The notes under the pieces were generated by a model. It was given only the letters and a program-made list of their open reading frames with translations, did not search any database and had not been told where the DNA came from. From contig JAJHOH010000001.1 in assembly GCA_021651055.1 (NCBI GenBank), positions 1,922,001-1,986,000 of the forward strand: a DNA stretch of 64,000 nucleotides. Reading direction: 5' to 3'. Every line of letters begins with the position of its first letter. Position 1 is the first letter of the stretch. This document shows, piece by piece, positions 26,216 to 34,307 of this stretch. Origin of the DNA: Candidatus Manganitrophus morganii. Its GTDB lineage: Bacteria > Nitrospirota > Nitrospiria > SBBL01 > Manganitrophaceae. A program made the translations under genes and the position numbers.

Positions 26216-27034
26216 TTAAGAATGGTCAATATTTTCGAACGGGGGGGAGGGATCTCCCCAGCACCTCCTTTCGAAAAAGGTCCCAGAGGTTAAAAAAAAA
26301 CCGTGAAGGGCCGGGGTGTCGTGGGCCAGCGCCCGGACCGCCAGACCCCGGCGGGAAAGGAGTGTCGCCCCCCAGAAGAGATCGACCCGTTCGACCGATC
26401 GGAAAGCCGTAAGAAGCCTCATCCGGGCCGACTCCGGGCAGAAGAGATAAAGGGTGCCGAGATGACTGAAGCCTTCCATCACCCCGCTCTCCTCCAACGG
26501 GCGTTCGGAAGGAACCAGCCGAAATCGCTCTTGAACCAGAACCCCTTCCGGATCGACAATCCGCAATTGATTCTCATAAAGCCGGTAGGCAAACGATTCC
26601 CCCCGTCCGAGCCTTCCCGGACCGAGGAGGTCGGCGTAAAAAAGGGTGGCCTGCTCCTCCAGAAAAATATCGGTCTCTTGATGAAAAGCCGATCCGGCAT
26701 AGGGGAGAACCGGCTCGGCCAGATATTCCAGGGTGGCGCCGGGACCGACGGAGAGGGTGGTCCGCTGGCGGGCCTCCCCCGACGGCGTCGGATGGACCCG
26801 CGTCGCCGCCGGTGTCGTCACGACGGCGTGGGTCCCCTTCTCCAGACGGAGGGAGATCTCGAGTTGGTCCCCCTCCAGAATTCCCGCCGTGGCGTTGAGA
26901 AGATAGAGATGGGCCGGCCCCTCCCCTTCGGGATAAAAGGGCCGAATCACCCGAAGCGGCGCCTGCTGGCGGATCTCCCGCGCCACCGTCTTCTCTCCAC
27001 AACAATCAAAAGTAATGTCTAGAATTCCGTGCAT
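26216..27034 (-). CDS. ureD: Urease accessory protein UreD
   Basis: A 272-residue UreD (UreH), the scaffold that binds apo-urease and recruits UreF and UreG. Hallmarks are LYLLNATAGILEGDQLEISLRLEKGTHAVVTTPAATRVHP, the conserved core, followed by GATLEYLAEPVLPYAGSAFHQETDI and FYADLLGPGRLGRGESF. The start MHGILDITFDCC at 27034 has GGAAGG upstream; the longer frame would read through the palindromic repeat. Its position upstream of urtA, far from ureF and ureG, is a rearranged order compared with the usual ureDABCEFG. Confidence 0.93.
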   Translation of the reverse strand: MHGILDITFDCCGEKTVAREIRQQAPLRVIRPFYPEGEGPAHLYLLNATAGILEGDQLEISLRLEKGTHAVVTTPAATRVHPTPSGEARQRTTLSVGPGATLEYLAEPVLPYAGSAFHQETDIFLEEQATLFYADLLGPGRLGRGESFAYRLYENQLRIVDPEGVLVQERFRLVPSERPLEESGVMEGFSHLGTLYLFCPESARMRLLTAFRSVERVDLFWGATLLSRRGLAVRALAHDTPALHGFFLTSGTFFERRCWGDPSPPFENIDHS

Positions 27035-27078
27035 GGGCCTTCCAAAATAAAAACGTGCGGTAAATGCATATTGGTTAT

Positions 27079-27137
27079 GTAGGGGCGCACCAATGTGTGC
27101 GCCCTCAGGCAGGGGCAGACACACAGGTCTGCCCCTA
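27079..27137. repeat. Composite GTAGGGG palindromic repeat, porin-ureD junction
   Basis: Outer GTAGGGG...CCCCTAC enclosing two hairpins: GGGGCGCAC...GTGCGCCC and GGGGCAGAC...GTCTGCCCC. It lies between the porin stop and the ureD start. Confidence 0.85.
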
Positions 27138-27150
27138 CCCACAGGTTTCG

Positions 27151-28281
27151 CTATATCTGAAACTGGAGCCCTAGTTTGATGATGTCGAATTCTTCCGCGG
27201 CGCCTCCCGGATCATCCTGGGAATAGACGAGGGTGATTCGGGCGTTGTGCCCGCTGATGATGTAGCTCAATGCCACGTCGAGCCGGGTATGTTCGGCGCC
27301 GGCCGGCCCTTCGCTCTCAAAACTCTGATAGCGAATCAGCGGTTGCAGTTGCCCCTGCATCTTTTCCCCGCCGATTTTCGCAGGGAGGAGATAACTGACG
27401 AGCGCAAAGTAGCCGTCCCCTTCCGTAGCGAACCCTTCGTTATCGTAGTCGTAGTAGGCCCCTTCAAGGGTCGCGACCCCCGCTGAACCGAGATTCCGCT
27501 CGGCCAGAAAATCGACGTTCCATCCGGTAAAGTCGCCTGGCGTCGTCGCGTCCCCGACCGCATTCTTCTGTGTCATCGCCGCAACGCCGATCGCCAGAAC
27601 ATTCATCGATCCGTAGTAGGTACTGCTGTTGTAGTAGCCGGCCTCCGGATCCCAGAGATTGAGGGTAAGACGTCCGGCGTAGAGAAAGTTATCATCCTGA
27701 TTGGGACCCCCCGCTGCATCGCCCAGCCCTTCAAAGGCGCCGACCTGATATTTAAACCGCCCGTCGCCGATCTGCCCCCAAACCGCCGCCCCATTGTCCC
27801 GGCCTGCAAAAATCGCCGGATACATTTGAACGAATGGAAAATCCCAGGAGTTGAGATAGTAGGGACCGCTGAGATTCGAGCGGTCGCTCGGAGGAAGAAA
27901 GCGGCCGACCCAGATGTTGACGTAATCGCTGAATCCGAATTTAATCACGGCGTCGAGAACGCGAATATCCTCCGTTCCGGCCGGCGCGGTGTCGTAATCG
28001 GTATTGAATTCAAAACCGATGATGGAGTGGAGTTGTCCGGCCAGGTAGAACCGGAAGCTGTCGAGGTTAAAATCCTTGGACCAATCCTCTCCGCTCGGGG
28101 CGGCATCTTCGATCATGTTGAAGCTGGTCCGGAGCCCCATCCCGACGCTGACGGAGCGCACGTCGTCGATTTTGATCGTTCCCCCCGCGTGGGCCGTCGA
28201 AGGCCCTGTTGCCAATGAGGAGAGAAGAATTCCGAGAAGTCCCAGGAAAACGAAGATGCGCCCAAGGCGATATCGTATCAT
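27151..28281 (-). CDS. Outer-membrane porin, first gene of the urea operon
   Basis: A 376-residue beta-barrel porin with a Sec signal (about 1-33, ending STAHA) and alternating aromatic/polar strands to an end in GLQFQI. Segments such as SFRFYLAGQLHSIIGFEFNTDYD, VNIWVGRFLPPSDRSNLSGPYY and RLDVALSYIISGHNARITLVYSQ resemble phosphate-selective porin O/P-type barrels. The ATG at 28281 is preceded by GGAGG about 11 bases away; an ATG at 28299 lacks a ribosome site. Being first in an operon with ureD, urt and ure genes, it probably lets urea or short amides across the outer membrane (inferred from context). It follows an attenuator-like leader. Confidence 0.85.
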   Translation of the reverse strand: MIRYRLGRIFVFLGLLGILLSSLATGPSTAHAGGTIKIDDVRSVSVGMGLRTSFNMIEDAAPSGEDWSKDFNLDSFRFYLAGQLHSIIGFEFNTDYDTAPAGTEDIRVLDAVIKFGFSDYVNIWVGRFLPPSDRSNLSGPYYLNSWDFPFVQMYPAIFAGRDNGAAVWGQIGDGRFKYQVGAFEGLGDAAGGPNQDDNFLYAGRLTLNLWDPEAGYYNSSTYYGSMNVLAIGVAAMTQKNAVGDATTPGDFTGWNVDFLAERNLGSAGVATLEGAYYDYDNEGFATEGDGYFALVSYLLPAKIGGEKMQGQLQPLIRYQSFESEGPAGAEHTRLDVALSYIISGHNARITLVYSQDDPGGAAEEFDIIKLGLQFQI

Positions 28282-28339
28282 TTGCTTTTTTTCCTCCATG
28301 TGTCGGTTGTGGTGATCGGTTGGGTCGGTCGTCTTTCAT

Positions 28340-28396
28340 TTTTGGGCAAAAAAAAAGTGCATCACCCACACGCACCACGCTGGGATGAGGCACCTT
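28340..28396 (-). terminator. Attenuator-like terminator in the urea operon leader
   Basis: Read on the minus strand: GTGCCTCATCC pairs with GGTGATGCAC (ten of eleven positions, one mismatch and one G-T), extended inward by CA/CG pairs, and is followed by nine T residues (28348-28356). It lies about 60-115 bases before the porin start codon and on the sense strand, so it could stop transcription before the operon. Confidence 0.6.
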
Positions 28397-28679
28397 GCCT
28401 GCACGGAGATTACATCCTCGTAATCGACCGCTTGTCGTACATAATTCTCTTGGTGCAATTGCTATACCGATCAAATCTGTAAGCGCGCTTACTTTCCCCA
28501 AAAGGCTCGAACCCCCTACAACCGCGTGTCATTTATTTGACAGCGGGGATAGAAATAGGCCATCAAAAATGCAATCCCGAAAAGTAACCAGGCCGAACGA
28601 TTTTGTCGCGAAACGAACAAATCTGTTTTTTTTGTCTCCACTGTGTCGCCCGAATTCGACTCGGAAAATGTTCTTCTTC

Positions 28680-28707
28680 TTGACCCTTCATCGGCCGCTG
28701 TGATAAG
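28680..28707 (+). promoter_or_regulatory. Probable sigma70 promoter of livGF
   Basis: TTGACC (28680-28685), a 16-base spacer and GATAAG (28702-28707) with an extended -10 TG (TGTGATAAG). A start near 28714 would give a leader of about 50 bases before livG. Confidence 0.5.
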
Positions 28708-28761
28708 GTGCTCGCGTTTTGACTTCCTCCCTCAAATGTGTTATCCAAAAGAGCGGGAATC

Positions 28762-29574
28762 ATGTCTCAACAGGCTTTTTTGGAAATAGAGGGGCTGACC
28801 AAAACCTTCGACGGGCTGAAGGCGCTCGAAGGGGTTGCGCTCTCGATCGAAGCGGGGAAGGTGACCAGCCTCATCGGGCCGAACGGCGCGGGGAAAACGA
28901 CCTTTTTCAACTGTATTACCGGCCTGATCCCGCCGACCGCCGGCCTGATTCGGTTTCGAGGGGAGCCGATCGGTTCTCTCCCGCCGCACGAGATCACCCG
29001 TCGCGGGGTGGCGCGGACCTTCCAGAACATCCGGCTTTTTTCGGAGATGACGGTTCTTGAAAATGTCATGGTCGGCCGGTATCCGCGAAGCGCTCCCCCG
29101 CTGATCGGCACTTTTATCGGCGCGCTTTTGCAGAACCGGCACTTTCGAGGGAAAGAACGGCGGCTCCGCGAGGATGGGCTTCAATCGTTGGAATTTGTCG
29201 GCCTGGCCGACCGGCACGACCTCACGGCGCGCCATCTCTGTTACGGCGACCAGCGGCGCCTCGAGATCGCCCGGGCGCTGGCGTCGGAGCCGGGCCTGAT
29301 CCTCTTGGACGAGCCGGCGGCCGGAATGAACCCCCGGGAGACCGAGGCCCTCATGGTCCTGATCGGCCGGATCCGCGATCAGGGAATTACCCCGTTTCTG
29401 ATTGAGCACAACATGAAAATGGTGATGAAGATCTCCGACCGGATCTTCGTCCTCGACCATGGGGTGAAAATTGCCGAAGGAACGGCGCAGGAGATTCAAG
29501 GCAATACCAAGGTCATCGAGGCCTACCTGGGGAAGGCGGAGACGGGAGGTGAGGAGCAGTCGAAACTTCCCTGA
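28762..29574 (+). CDS. livG: Liv-type ABC transporter ATPase LivG
   Basis: A 270-residue ATPase. Walker A GPNGAGKTTFFNCITG, the family segment GVARTFQNIRLFSEMTVLENVMVG, a signature region reading LCYGDQRRLEIARAL, Walker B LILLDEPAAGMNP and EHNMKMVM identify LivG. The start is ATG 28762 (MSQQAFLEIEGLTKTFDG) with GGGA upstream; a GTG start 24 bases earlier is less likely. With LivF it supplies the energy for the permeases LivH and LivM at 8.7-10.8 kb, which lack adjacent ATPases. It is divergent from the urea operon. Confidence 0.92.
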   Translation: MSQQAFLEIEGLTKTFDGLKALEGVALSIEAGKVTSLIGPNGAGKTTFFNCITGLIPPTAGLIRFRGEPIGSLPPHEITRRGVARTFQNIRLFSEMTVLENVMVGRYPRSAPPLIGTFIGALLQNRHFRGKERRLREDGLQSLEFVGLADRHDLTARHLCYGDQRRLEIARALASEPGLILLDEPAAGMNPRETEALMVLIGRIRDQGITPFLIEHNMKMVMKISDRIFVLDHGVKIAEGTAQEIQGNTKVIEAYLGKAETGGEEQSKLP

Positions 29575-29593
29575 CCCCGCGCTCCTTTTTTAA

Positions 29594-30310
29594 ATGCTCG
29601 CAATAAATGATCTGCGCGCTTCCTACGGCGCGGTGACGGTTTTGAATGGGATCTCCCTGGAGGTCGCATCGGGCGAGGTCGTCGCGCTCATCGGCGCGAA
29701 CGGCGCCGGAAAGACGACCACCCTGATGACGATCTCGGGAATCCTACCGAACCGCTCAGGAAGCATTCTTTTTTGCGGGGAGGAGATCTTGGGTCTTCCC
29801 CCCCATCGGATTGTTGAGAAGGGAATCTGCCATGTCCCGGAAGGGCGGCGGATTTTTCCAAGGCTTTCGGTCTTAGAAAACCTGGAGATGGGAGGCTACC
29901 TTCAAACCGGCCCCAAGCAGGCCGAGGAAGATCTCGAGCAGATCTTCACCTTCTTTCCGATTTTAAAAGAGCGTCGATTTCAGCGGGGAGGAACCCTCAG
30001 CGGGGGGGAGCAGCAGATGCTGGCGATCGGCCGGGCGCTGATGTCGCGGCCCAAACTCCTCCTTCTGGATGAGCCCTCTCTCGGCCTCTCCCCCTTGATG
30101 GCCGAGAAGATTTTTGAGATGATTAGGGAGATTCGTCGGCAGGGGAAGACGATCCTTCTGGTAGAGCAGAACGCGCACGCGGCGCTGACATTGGCCGACC
30201 GCGGCTATGTGATGGAGACCGGCCAGATCGTCTTATCCGATCCGGCGTCGAAGCTCTTGCTGAACCCGCGAGTTCAGTCCACCTACTTGGGATCGGGATC
30301 TTCCCTCTAA
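29594..30310 (+). CDS. livF: Liv-type ABC transporter ATPase LivF
   Basis: A 238-residue ATPase. Walker A GANGAGKTTTLMTISG, CHVPEGRRIFPRLSVLENLEMGGY, signature LSGGEQQMLAIGRAL, Walker B LLLLDEPSLGLSPLMAEKIFEMI and LVEQNAHAAL are all diagnostic of LivF. It lies 19 bases after livG and probably forms an operon with it. gcvT begins 34 bases downstream on the same strand, so read-through into the glycine cleavage genes is possible. Confidence 0.93.
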   Translation: MLAINDLRASYGAVTVLNGISLEVASGEVVALIGANGAGKTTTLMTISGILPNRSGSILFCGEEILGLPPHRIVEKGICHVPEGRRIFPRLSVLENLEMGGYLQTGPKQAEEDLEQIFTFFPILKERRFQRGGTLSGGEQQMLAIGRALMSRPKLLLLDEPSLGLSPLMAEKIFEMIREIRRQGKTILLVEQNAHAALTLADRGYVMETGQIVLSDPASKLLLNPRVQSTYLGSGSSL

Positions 30311-30344
30311 AGAGCGCCACACACAACCGAACCGTTCGAGGTGG

Positions 30345-31439
30345 ATGATGAAGAGAACTCCTCTCTATGAGAGACATGTAAAGTCAGGCGCGAAGATCGT
30401 CCCCTTTGCCGGGTGGCAGATGCCCCTTTCTTATACGGGCGTCACGGATGAGCATCAGTCGGTTCGGACGGCGGCGGGGCTCTTCGACATCAGCCATATG
30501 GGACGTTTCGAGCTCTCCGGCAAAGGGGCCGAAGCCTATCTGGAACGGCTGACCCCCGGCCCCGTCCACAAAATGCAGCGGGGAAGCGCCCAATATTCGA
30601 TGCTCTTGAACGAGACCGGCGGCATCCTCGATGACATCTACCTCTATAAGCGGGGGGTCGATAAGTTTTTTGTGATCGTCAATGCGGCCAATCTGGACAA
30701 AGATTTCAAGTGGATGACGAGCCATCTTCCCGCCGGGGTCGATCTGAAGGATGTCAGCGGGGAGACGGCGCTGCTGGCCTTACAGGGCCCTAAATCGTGG
30801 GAGGTGCTGGTTCAGATCATTCCTTTCGGTAAAACCGAGATCGCCCTTCGAAACTTCATTGAAACCGAGCTGGTCCCGGCGCGCGGCGCCAAAGGAATCA
30901 TCGCCCGGACCGGCTACACCGGGGAAAAGGGATATGAGCTGGTCGTCCCGGCGGAGGCCGCCGAAACGGTCTGGAATGCCCTGCTGGAGGCCGGCAAAGC
31001 GGAGCGGATCAAACCGGTCGGGCTCGGCGCGCGGGATACCTTGCGGCTTGAGATGGGCTATCCCCTCTACGGGCACGACATGGATGAGAAGACAAGCCCC
31101 ATTGAGGCCGATCTGGAGCGTTTCATCGATTTTGAGAAAGATTTTATCGGAAAAGAGGCTTTGATCGGTCAACGGGAGAAGGGCGCTCAACGAAAGCTGA
31201 TCGGCTTTGAACTTCTCACCGGGGGGGTCCCCCGGGAGGGCCATACGATCTATTCCGATCAGAAGATCATCGGCAAAGTCGCCTCGGGGAATTTCTCCCC
31301 CTCGCTGCGAAAGGGAATCGGCATGGGTTATGTCGATCCCCGCTACAGCGAGATCGGGAGCGAGATCCTGATCGACATCCGCGGAAACGCCACCCCGGCA
31401 ATCATTGTCAAACGGCCTTTTTATAAAAAGAAGAAATAA
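30345..31439 (+). CDS. gcvT: Aminomethyltransferase (glycine cleavage T protein)
   Basis: A 364-residue T protein, which transfers the aminomethyl group of glycine from the H protein to tetrahydrofolate. Recognisable segments are TPLYERHVKSGAKIVPFAGWQMPLSYTGVTDEHQSVRTAAGLFDISHMGRFELSGKGA, the folate-binding RTGYTGEKGYELVVP and GLGARDTLRLEMGYPLYGHDMDE. Two adjacent ATGs follow GAGGTGG; the second (30348) has the better spacing. It heads a run with gcvPA, gcvPB and two unrelated hydrolases, but no gcvH or lipoamide dehydrogenase is in the window. Confidence 0.96.
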   Translation: MMKRTPLYERHVKSGAKIVPFAGWQMPLSYTGVTDEHQSVRTAAGLFDISHMGRFELSGKGAEAYLERLTPGPVHKMQRGSAQYSMLLNETGGILDDIYLYKRGVDKFFVIVNAANLDKDFKWMTSHLPAGVDLKDVSGETALLALQGPKSWEVLVQIIPFGKTEIALRNFIETELVPARGAKGIIARTGYTGEKGYELVVPAEAAETVWNALLEAGKAERIKPVGLGARDTLRLEMGYPLYGHDMDEKTSPIEADLERFIDFEKDFIGKEALIGQREKGAQRKLIGFELLTGGVPREGHTIYSDQKIIGKVASGNFSPSLRKGIGMGYVDPRYSEIGSEILIDIRGNATPAIIVKRPFYKKKK

Positions 31440-31457
31440 AAGACGGACGGAGGTTTC

Positions 31458-32801
31458 ATGGAATATATTCCGAAAACGGCGGCAGAAGAAACGGCGATGC
31501 TGGAGGCGATCGGCGTCTCCTCCTTCGAACAACTCTTGGAGATTCCCGCCGGCCTGCGGCTGAACCGGCCCCTCGCGCTTCCCCCTCCCCTCTCGCAGAT
31601 GGAGCTGCGGCGGGAGCTCTGGGAGATCAGCCGAAAAAACCTTGATACGACCACCGCCCTCTCTTTTCTCGGCGGGGGGAGTTACGATCACTTCGTTCCG
31701 AGCACCGTGGGGCATGTTCTCTCCAAATCGGAGTTCTACACCTCTTACACCCCCTATCAGGCTGAAATGAGCCAGGGACTTCTCCAAACGATCTATGAAT
31801 ACCAGACGATGATCTGCCAGCTGACCGGCATGGAGGTCTCCAACGCGTCGGTTTATGACGGCGCCTCGGCGCTGGCCGAGGGGGCCTTGATGGCGATGCG
31901 GGTCACCAAGCGGAGCAAGGTCATCCTCGCTCGGACCGTTCATCCCCACTATCGGCAGGTCGTGAAGACTTACCTCTCCGGCCTTCCGGCGGCCCGGATC
32001 AAGGAAGCCCCCTTTCATGCCGGATCGACATCGATCGAACGGCTCGGCGAGCTGATCGACGATCAGACCGCCGCCGTCCTGATTCAATACCCGAATTTCT
32101 TCGGACAGTTGGAAGAGGTCGAAGAGATCGAACGGCTCGCCCATGCGCGCGGCGCGCTTCTGGTGATGGCGGTCGATCCGATCTCTCTCGGCATTCTGAA
32201 GTCTCCCGGTGAATTCAATGCCGATATCGCCGTCGGCGAAGGACAATCGATGGGAAATGCCATCAGCTACGGCGGCCCCTATGTCGGCTTCTTCGCCACC
32301 CGGCGCGATTTCATCCGGCAAATGCCGGGACGGGTGGTCGGCGCCACCACCGATGGACAGGGGCGGCCCGGATTCTGTCTCACCCTCCAGACCCGCGAGC
32401 AGCATATTCGCCGGGAGCGGGCCACGTCGAATATCTGCACCAATCAGGCCCTCAACGCGCTGGCAACGGCGGTTTATCTCGCCACCGTCGGGAAGGAAGG
32501 GCTCCGTGATGTGGCGATGCTCTGTCTGGCCAAATCGCACGCGGCCCAAGAGAAGATCGCCGCGGTTCCGGGGTTCAGCGTTCCCTTCCCCGCCCCTTTC
32601 TTCAAGGAATTTGTGGTCAAACTTCCGGTTCCGGCCTCGCGGCTTCTCAAGAAAGCGCGCCGCGCCGGCATTCTGGCCGGCATCGACCTCGGCGCCTATT
32701 ATCGCGAGCTGAAGAATCATCTCTTGATCTGCGCCACGGAGAAGCACCACCCGGAAGATATTGAGCGTTTGATCGCGCAGTTTAAATCTTTTAACGTGTG
32801 A
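31458..32801 (+). CDS. gcvPA: Glycine dehydrogenase (decarboxylating) subunit 1
   Basis: A 447-residue N-terminal half of the P protein, present as its own gene. It begins MEYIPKTAAEETAMLEAIGVSSFEQLLEIPAGLRL and has FLGGGSYDHFVPSTVGHVLSKSEFYTSYTPYQAEMSQGLLQTIYEYQTMICQLTGMEVSNAS, the classic signature, plus GEGQSMGNAISYGGPYVGFFA. It forms a heterotetramer with GcvPB to decarboxylate glycine. The ribosome site GGAGG lies 7 bases before ATG. Its stop overlaps the following peptidase start as GTGA. Split P proteins are found in Gram-positives, thermophiles and several Gram-negative phyla. Confidence 0.96.
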   Translation: MEYIPKTAAEETAMLEAIGVSSFEQLLEIPAGLRLNRPLALPPPLSQMELRRELWEISRKNLDTTTALSFLGGGSYDHFVPSTVGHVLSKSEFYTSYTPYQAEMSQGLLQTIYEYQTMICQLTGMEVSNASVYDGASALAEGALMAMRVTKRSKVILARTVHPHYRQVVKTYLSGLPAARIKEAPFHAGSTSIERLGELIDDQTAAVLIQYPNFFGQLEEVEEIERLAHARGALLVMAVDPISLGILKSPGEFNADIAVGEGQSMGNAISYGGPYVGFFATRRDFIRQMPGRVVGATTDGQGRPGFCLTLQTREQHIRRERATSNICTNQALNALATAVYLATVGKEGLRDVAMLCLAKSHAAQEKIAAVPGFSVPFPAPFFKEFVVKLPVPASRLLKKARRAGILAGIDLGAYYRELKNHLLICATEKHHPEDIERLIAQFKSFNV

Positions 32802-33745
32802 TAACGATGTTGGAGCGCACCCCTGTCCCTTCAGATCGGAAGGCATTCATCGCCTCCCACATCGCTCAGATCAGCGAGGAGCGGCTTCTCGGCCACCTCG
32901 AATCGTTGGTCGGCGTCCGGCACCCCGTGACCGCCCCGGAAGGGCTGCGGGCCGGCGGAGCGTATATCGCGGGGCAGATGAAATCGTTCGGCCTCGACCT
33001 CCTCGAAGAAGCGATCGAGGGGGAGCACAACGAGCGGTTCGTCAATTTAATCGGACGGGAAAGCGGGGGCCGTTCCGGGAAGAAAATTCTGGTGATCGGA
33101 GCCCATTACGACACCGTCGCGGAGTCGCCCGGCGCCGATGACAACGCCAGCGGCTTGGCGGTGATGTTGGAAGTGGCCCGGATTCTCGCGCCGTTGCGCG
33201 GGAAGCTGACGCCGCAATTCGTCGCCTTCTCCTTGGAGGAGGAAGGCTTCTTGGGAAGCGATCATTATGCGCGGCAGGTTCGCCGGAACAAGGTCCCCCT
33301 CTGGGGGGCGATGATTCTCGAATGCGTCGGCTACACCGATGCGCGTCCCGGCTCGCAGACGGCGCCCGCCGGCCTGCCGATCAAGCTGCCGAGCCAAGGC
33401 GATTTCATCGGCTTGGTCGGCAATGCCGCCGCGGAGCCGATTCAGAAGGCGTACGAAGCGGCCGTCGCGACCTACTGCCCCGAGCTTCCCTGCGTCAGCC
33501 TGTTGGTCCCTGGCAAAGGAGAAGCCCTTCCCGACTCCCGGCGCTCGGACCATGTGCCGTTCTGGGACCGCGGATACCGCGCGGTGATGCTGACCGACAC
33601 CGCCGATTTCCGGAATCCGAATTACCACAAAAAGAGCGATCAATTGAAGACGCTCGATCTTGCCTTTATGACCCGCGTCGCGCGGTCGCTGGCGGCCGCC
33701 GTCATCGATCTTGCCGAGCTCAATCTAGTAGAAGCAAAATCATGA
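32798..33745 (+). CDS. M28 family zinc aminopeptidase
   Basis: A 315-residue M28 peptidase without a signal peptide, so it is likely cytoplasmic. Metal and catalytic motifs appear in order: GAHYDT (first His and catalytic Asp), GADDNASGLAV (bridging Asp), SLEEEGFLGS (Glu base and ligand), DHVPFW and a late His in NYHKKSD. The frame opens at GTG 32798, overlapping the gcvPA stop, and ATG 32807 (MLERTPVPSD) is an alternative start; neither has a strong ribosome site. It sits between the two halves of glycine dehydrogenase, which is an unusual place. Substrate unknown. Confidence 0.87.
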   Translation: MITMLERTPVPSDRKAFIASHIAQISEERLLGHLESLVGVRHPVTAPEGLRAGGAYIAGQMKSFGLDLLEEAIEGEHNERFVNLIGRESGGRSGKKILVIGAHYDTVAESPGADDNASGLAVMLEVARILAPLRGKLTPQFVAFSLEEEGFLGSDHYARQVRRNKVPLWGAMILECVGYTDARPGSQTAPAGLPIKLPSQGDFIGLVGNAAAEPIQKAYEAAVATYCPELPCVSLLVPGKGEALPDSRRSDHVPFWDRGYRAVMLTDTADFRNPNYHKKSDQLKTLDLAFMTRVARSLAAAVIDLAELNLVEAKS

Positions 33746-33761
33746 GGCGGAAAATCGGACG

Positions 33762-34286
33762 ATGACGCGCGAAATTTATCGAGGGAAAATTGTCCATCTC
33801 TTCGTCGAGTCGGCCGACTTGCCGAACGGCAAGACCTTTGAGCTGGAAGTGGTCCGGCATCCGGGAGCTTCGGCGGTTGTTCCTCTGAAAGAAGACGGCA
33901 AAGTCGTTCTGATCTACCAATACCGCCATGCCGCCGGAGGGTTTATCTACGAGGTTCCGGCCGGAAAACTCTCGCCGGGAGAGGCCCCCGAGTCGTGCGC
34001 GGAACGGGAGGTCGAGGAGGAGGTCGGCTACAAAATCGGCAAGCTGGAGAAGCTGACGACGATCTTCACCGCCCCCGGCTTCTGCGACGAGCAGATCCAT
34101 CTCTTTCTCGGAACGGAGCTCGTCTTCAGCGGCCAGCAGCTGGGGGAAGATGAAGTGCTGCAGGTGATCGAGATGCCGTTTGAAGAGGCGATGAATCGGA
34201 TTGAAGACCAGACGATCCGCGACGCCAAAAGCATTGTGGCGTTGGAATTGGCGTACCGCCGGGCGAAAAAGCGGGGCTGGATTTAA
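33762..34286 (+). CDS. NUDIX hydrolase, ADP-ribose pyrophosphatase-like
   Basis: A 174-residue NUDIX protein. The complete Nudix box GKLSPGEAPESCAEREVEEEVGY (G-x5-E-x7-REV-x-EE-x-G-Y) starts near residue 67. The upstream strand segment ELEVVRHPGASAVVPLKEDGKVVLIYQYRHAAGG and the FTAPGFCDEQIHLFLG loop are typical of ADP-ribose pyrophosphatase (NudF-type), which hydrolyses ADP-ribose to AMP and ribose 5-phosphate. It lies between the M28 peptidase and gcvPB with short gaps, so it is probably in the same transcript. Confidence 0.88.
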   Translation: MTREIYRGKIVHLFVESADLPNGKTFELEVVRHPGASAVVPLKEDGKVVLIYQYRHAAGGFIYEVPAGKLSPGEAPESCAEREVEEEVGYKIGKLEKLTTIFTAPGFCDEQIHLFLGTELVFSGQQLGEDEVLQVIEMPFEEAMNRIEDQTIRDAKSIVALELAYRRAKKRGWI

Positions 34287-34307
34287 AAGATAATGAAGGA
34301 GGAATAG

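Larger units (their letters stand above)
28297..28761. promoter_or_regulatory. Divergent control region, urea operon / livGF
   Basis: No gene is seen here. On the minus strand, upstream of the terminator, a 6-bp hairpin with a six-base loop is present (GATTAC-GAGGAT-GTAATC, about 28406-28423). Further upstream are a perfect 14-base palindrome GTAAGCGCGCTTAC (28479-28492) and a CRP/FNR-like dyad TGTCA-N6-TGACA (28527-28542). These look like operator sites for one or both divergent units; the binding proteins are unknown. Confidence 0.5.

Noticed and set aside
28389-28403. GG-N10-GC pattern resembling a sigma54 promoter (AGGCAC...TGCA) on the plus strand
   Set aside because: It points toward livG more than 350 bases away and falls within the terminator hairpin of the opposite strand; the match lacks the TTGC element.
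30780-32846. 688-codon minus-strand frame across gcvT and gcvPA
   Set aside because: A compositional shadow; both plus-strand genes are complete and well conserved.
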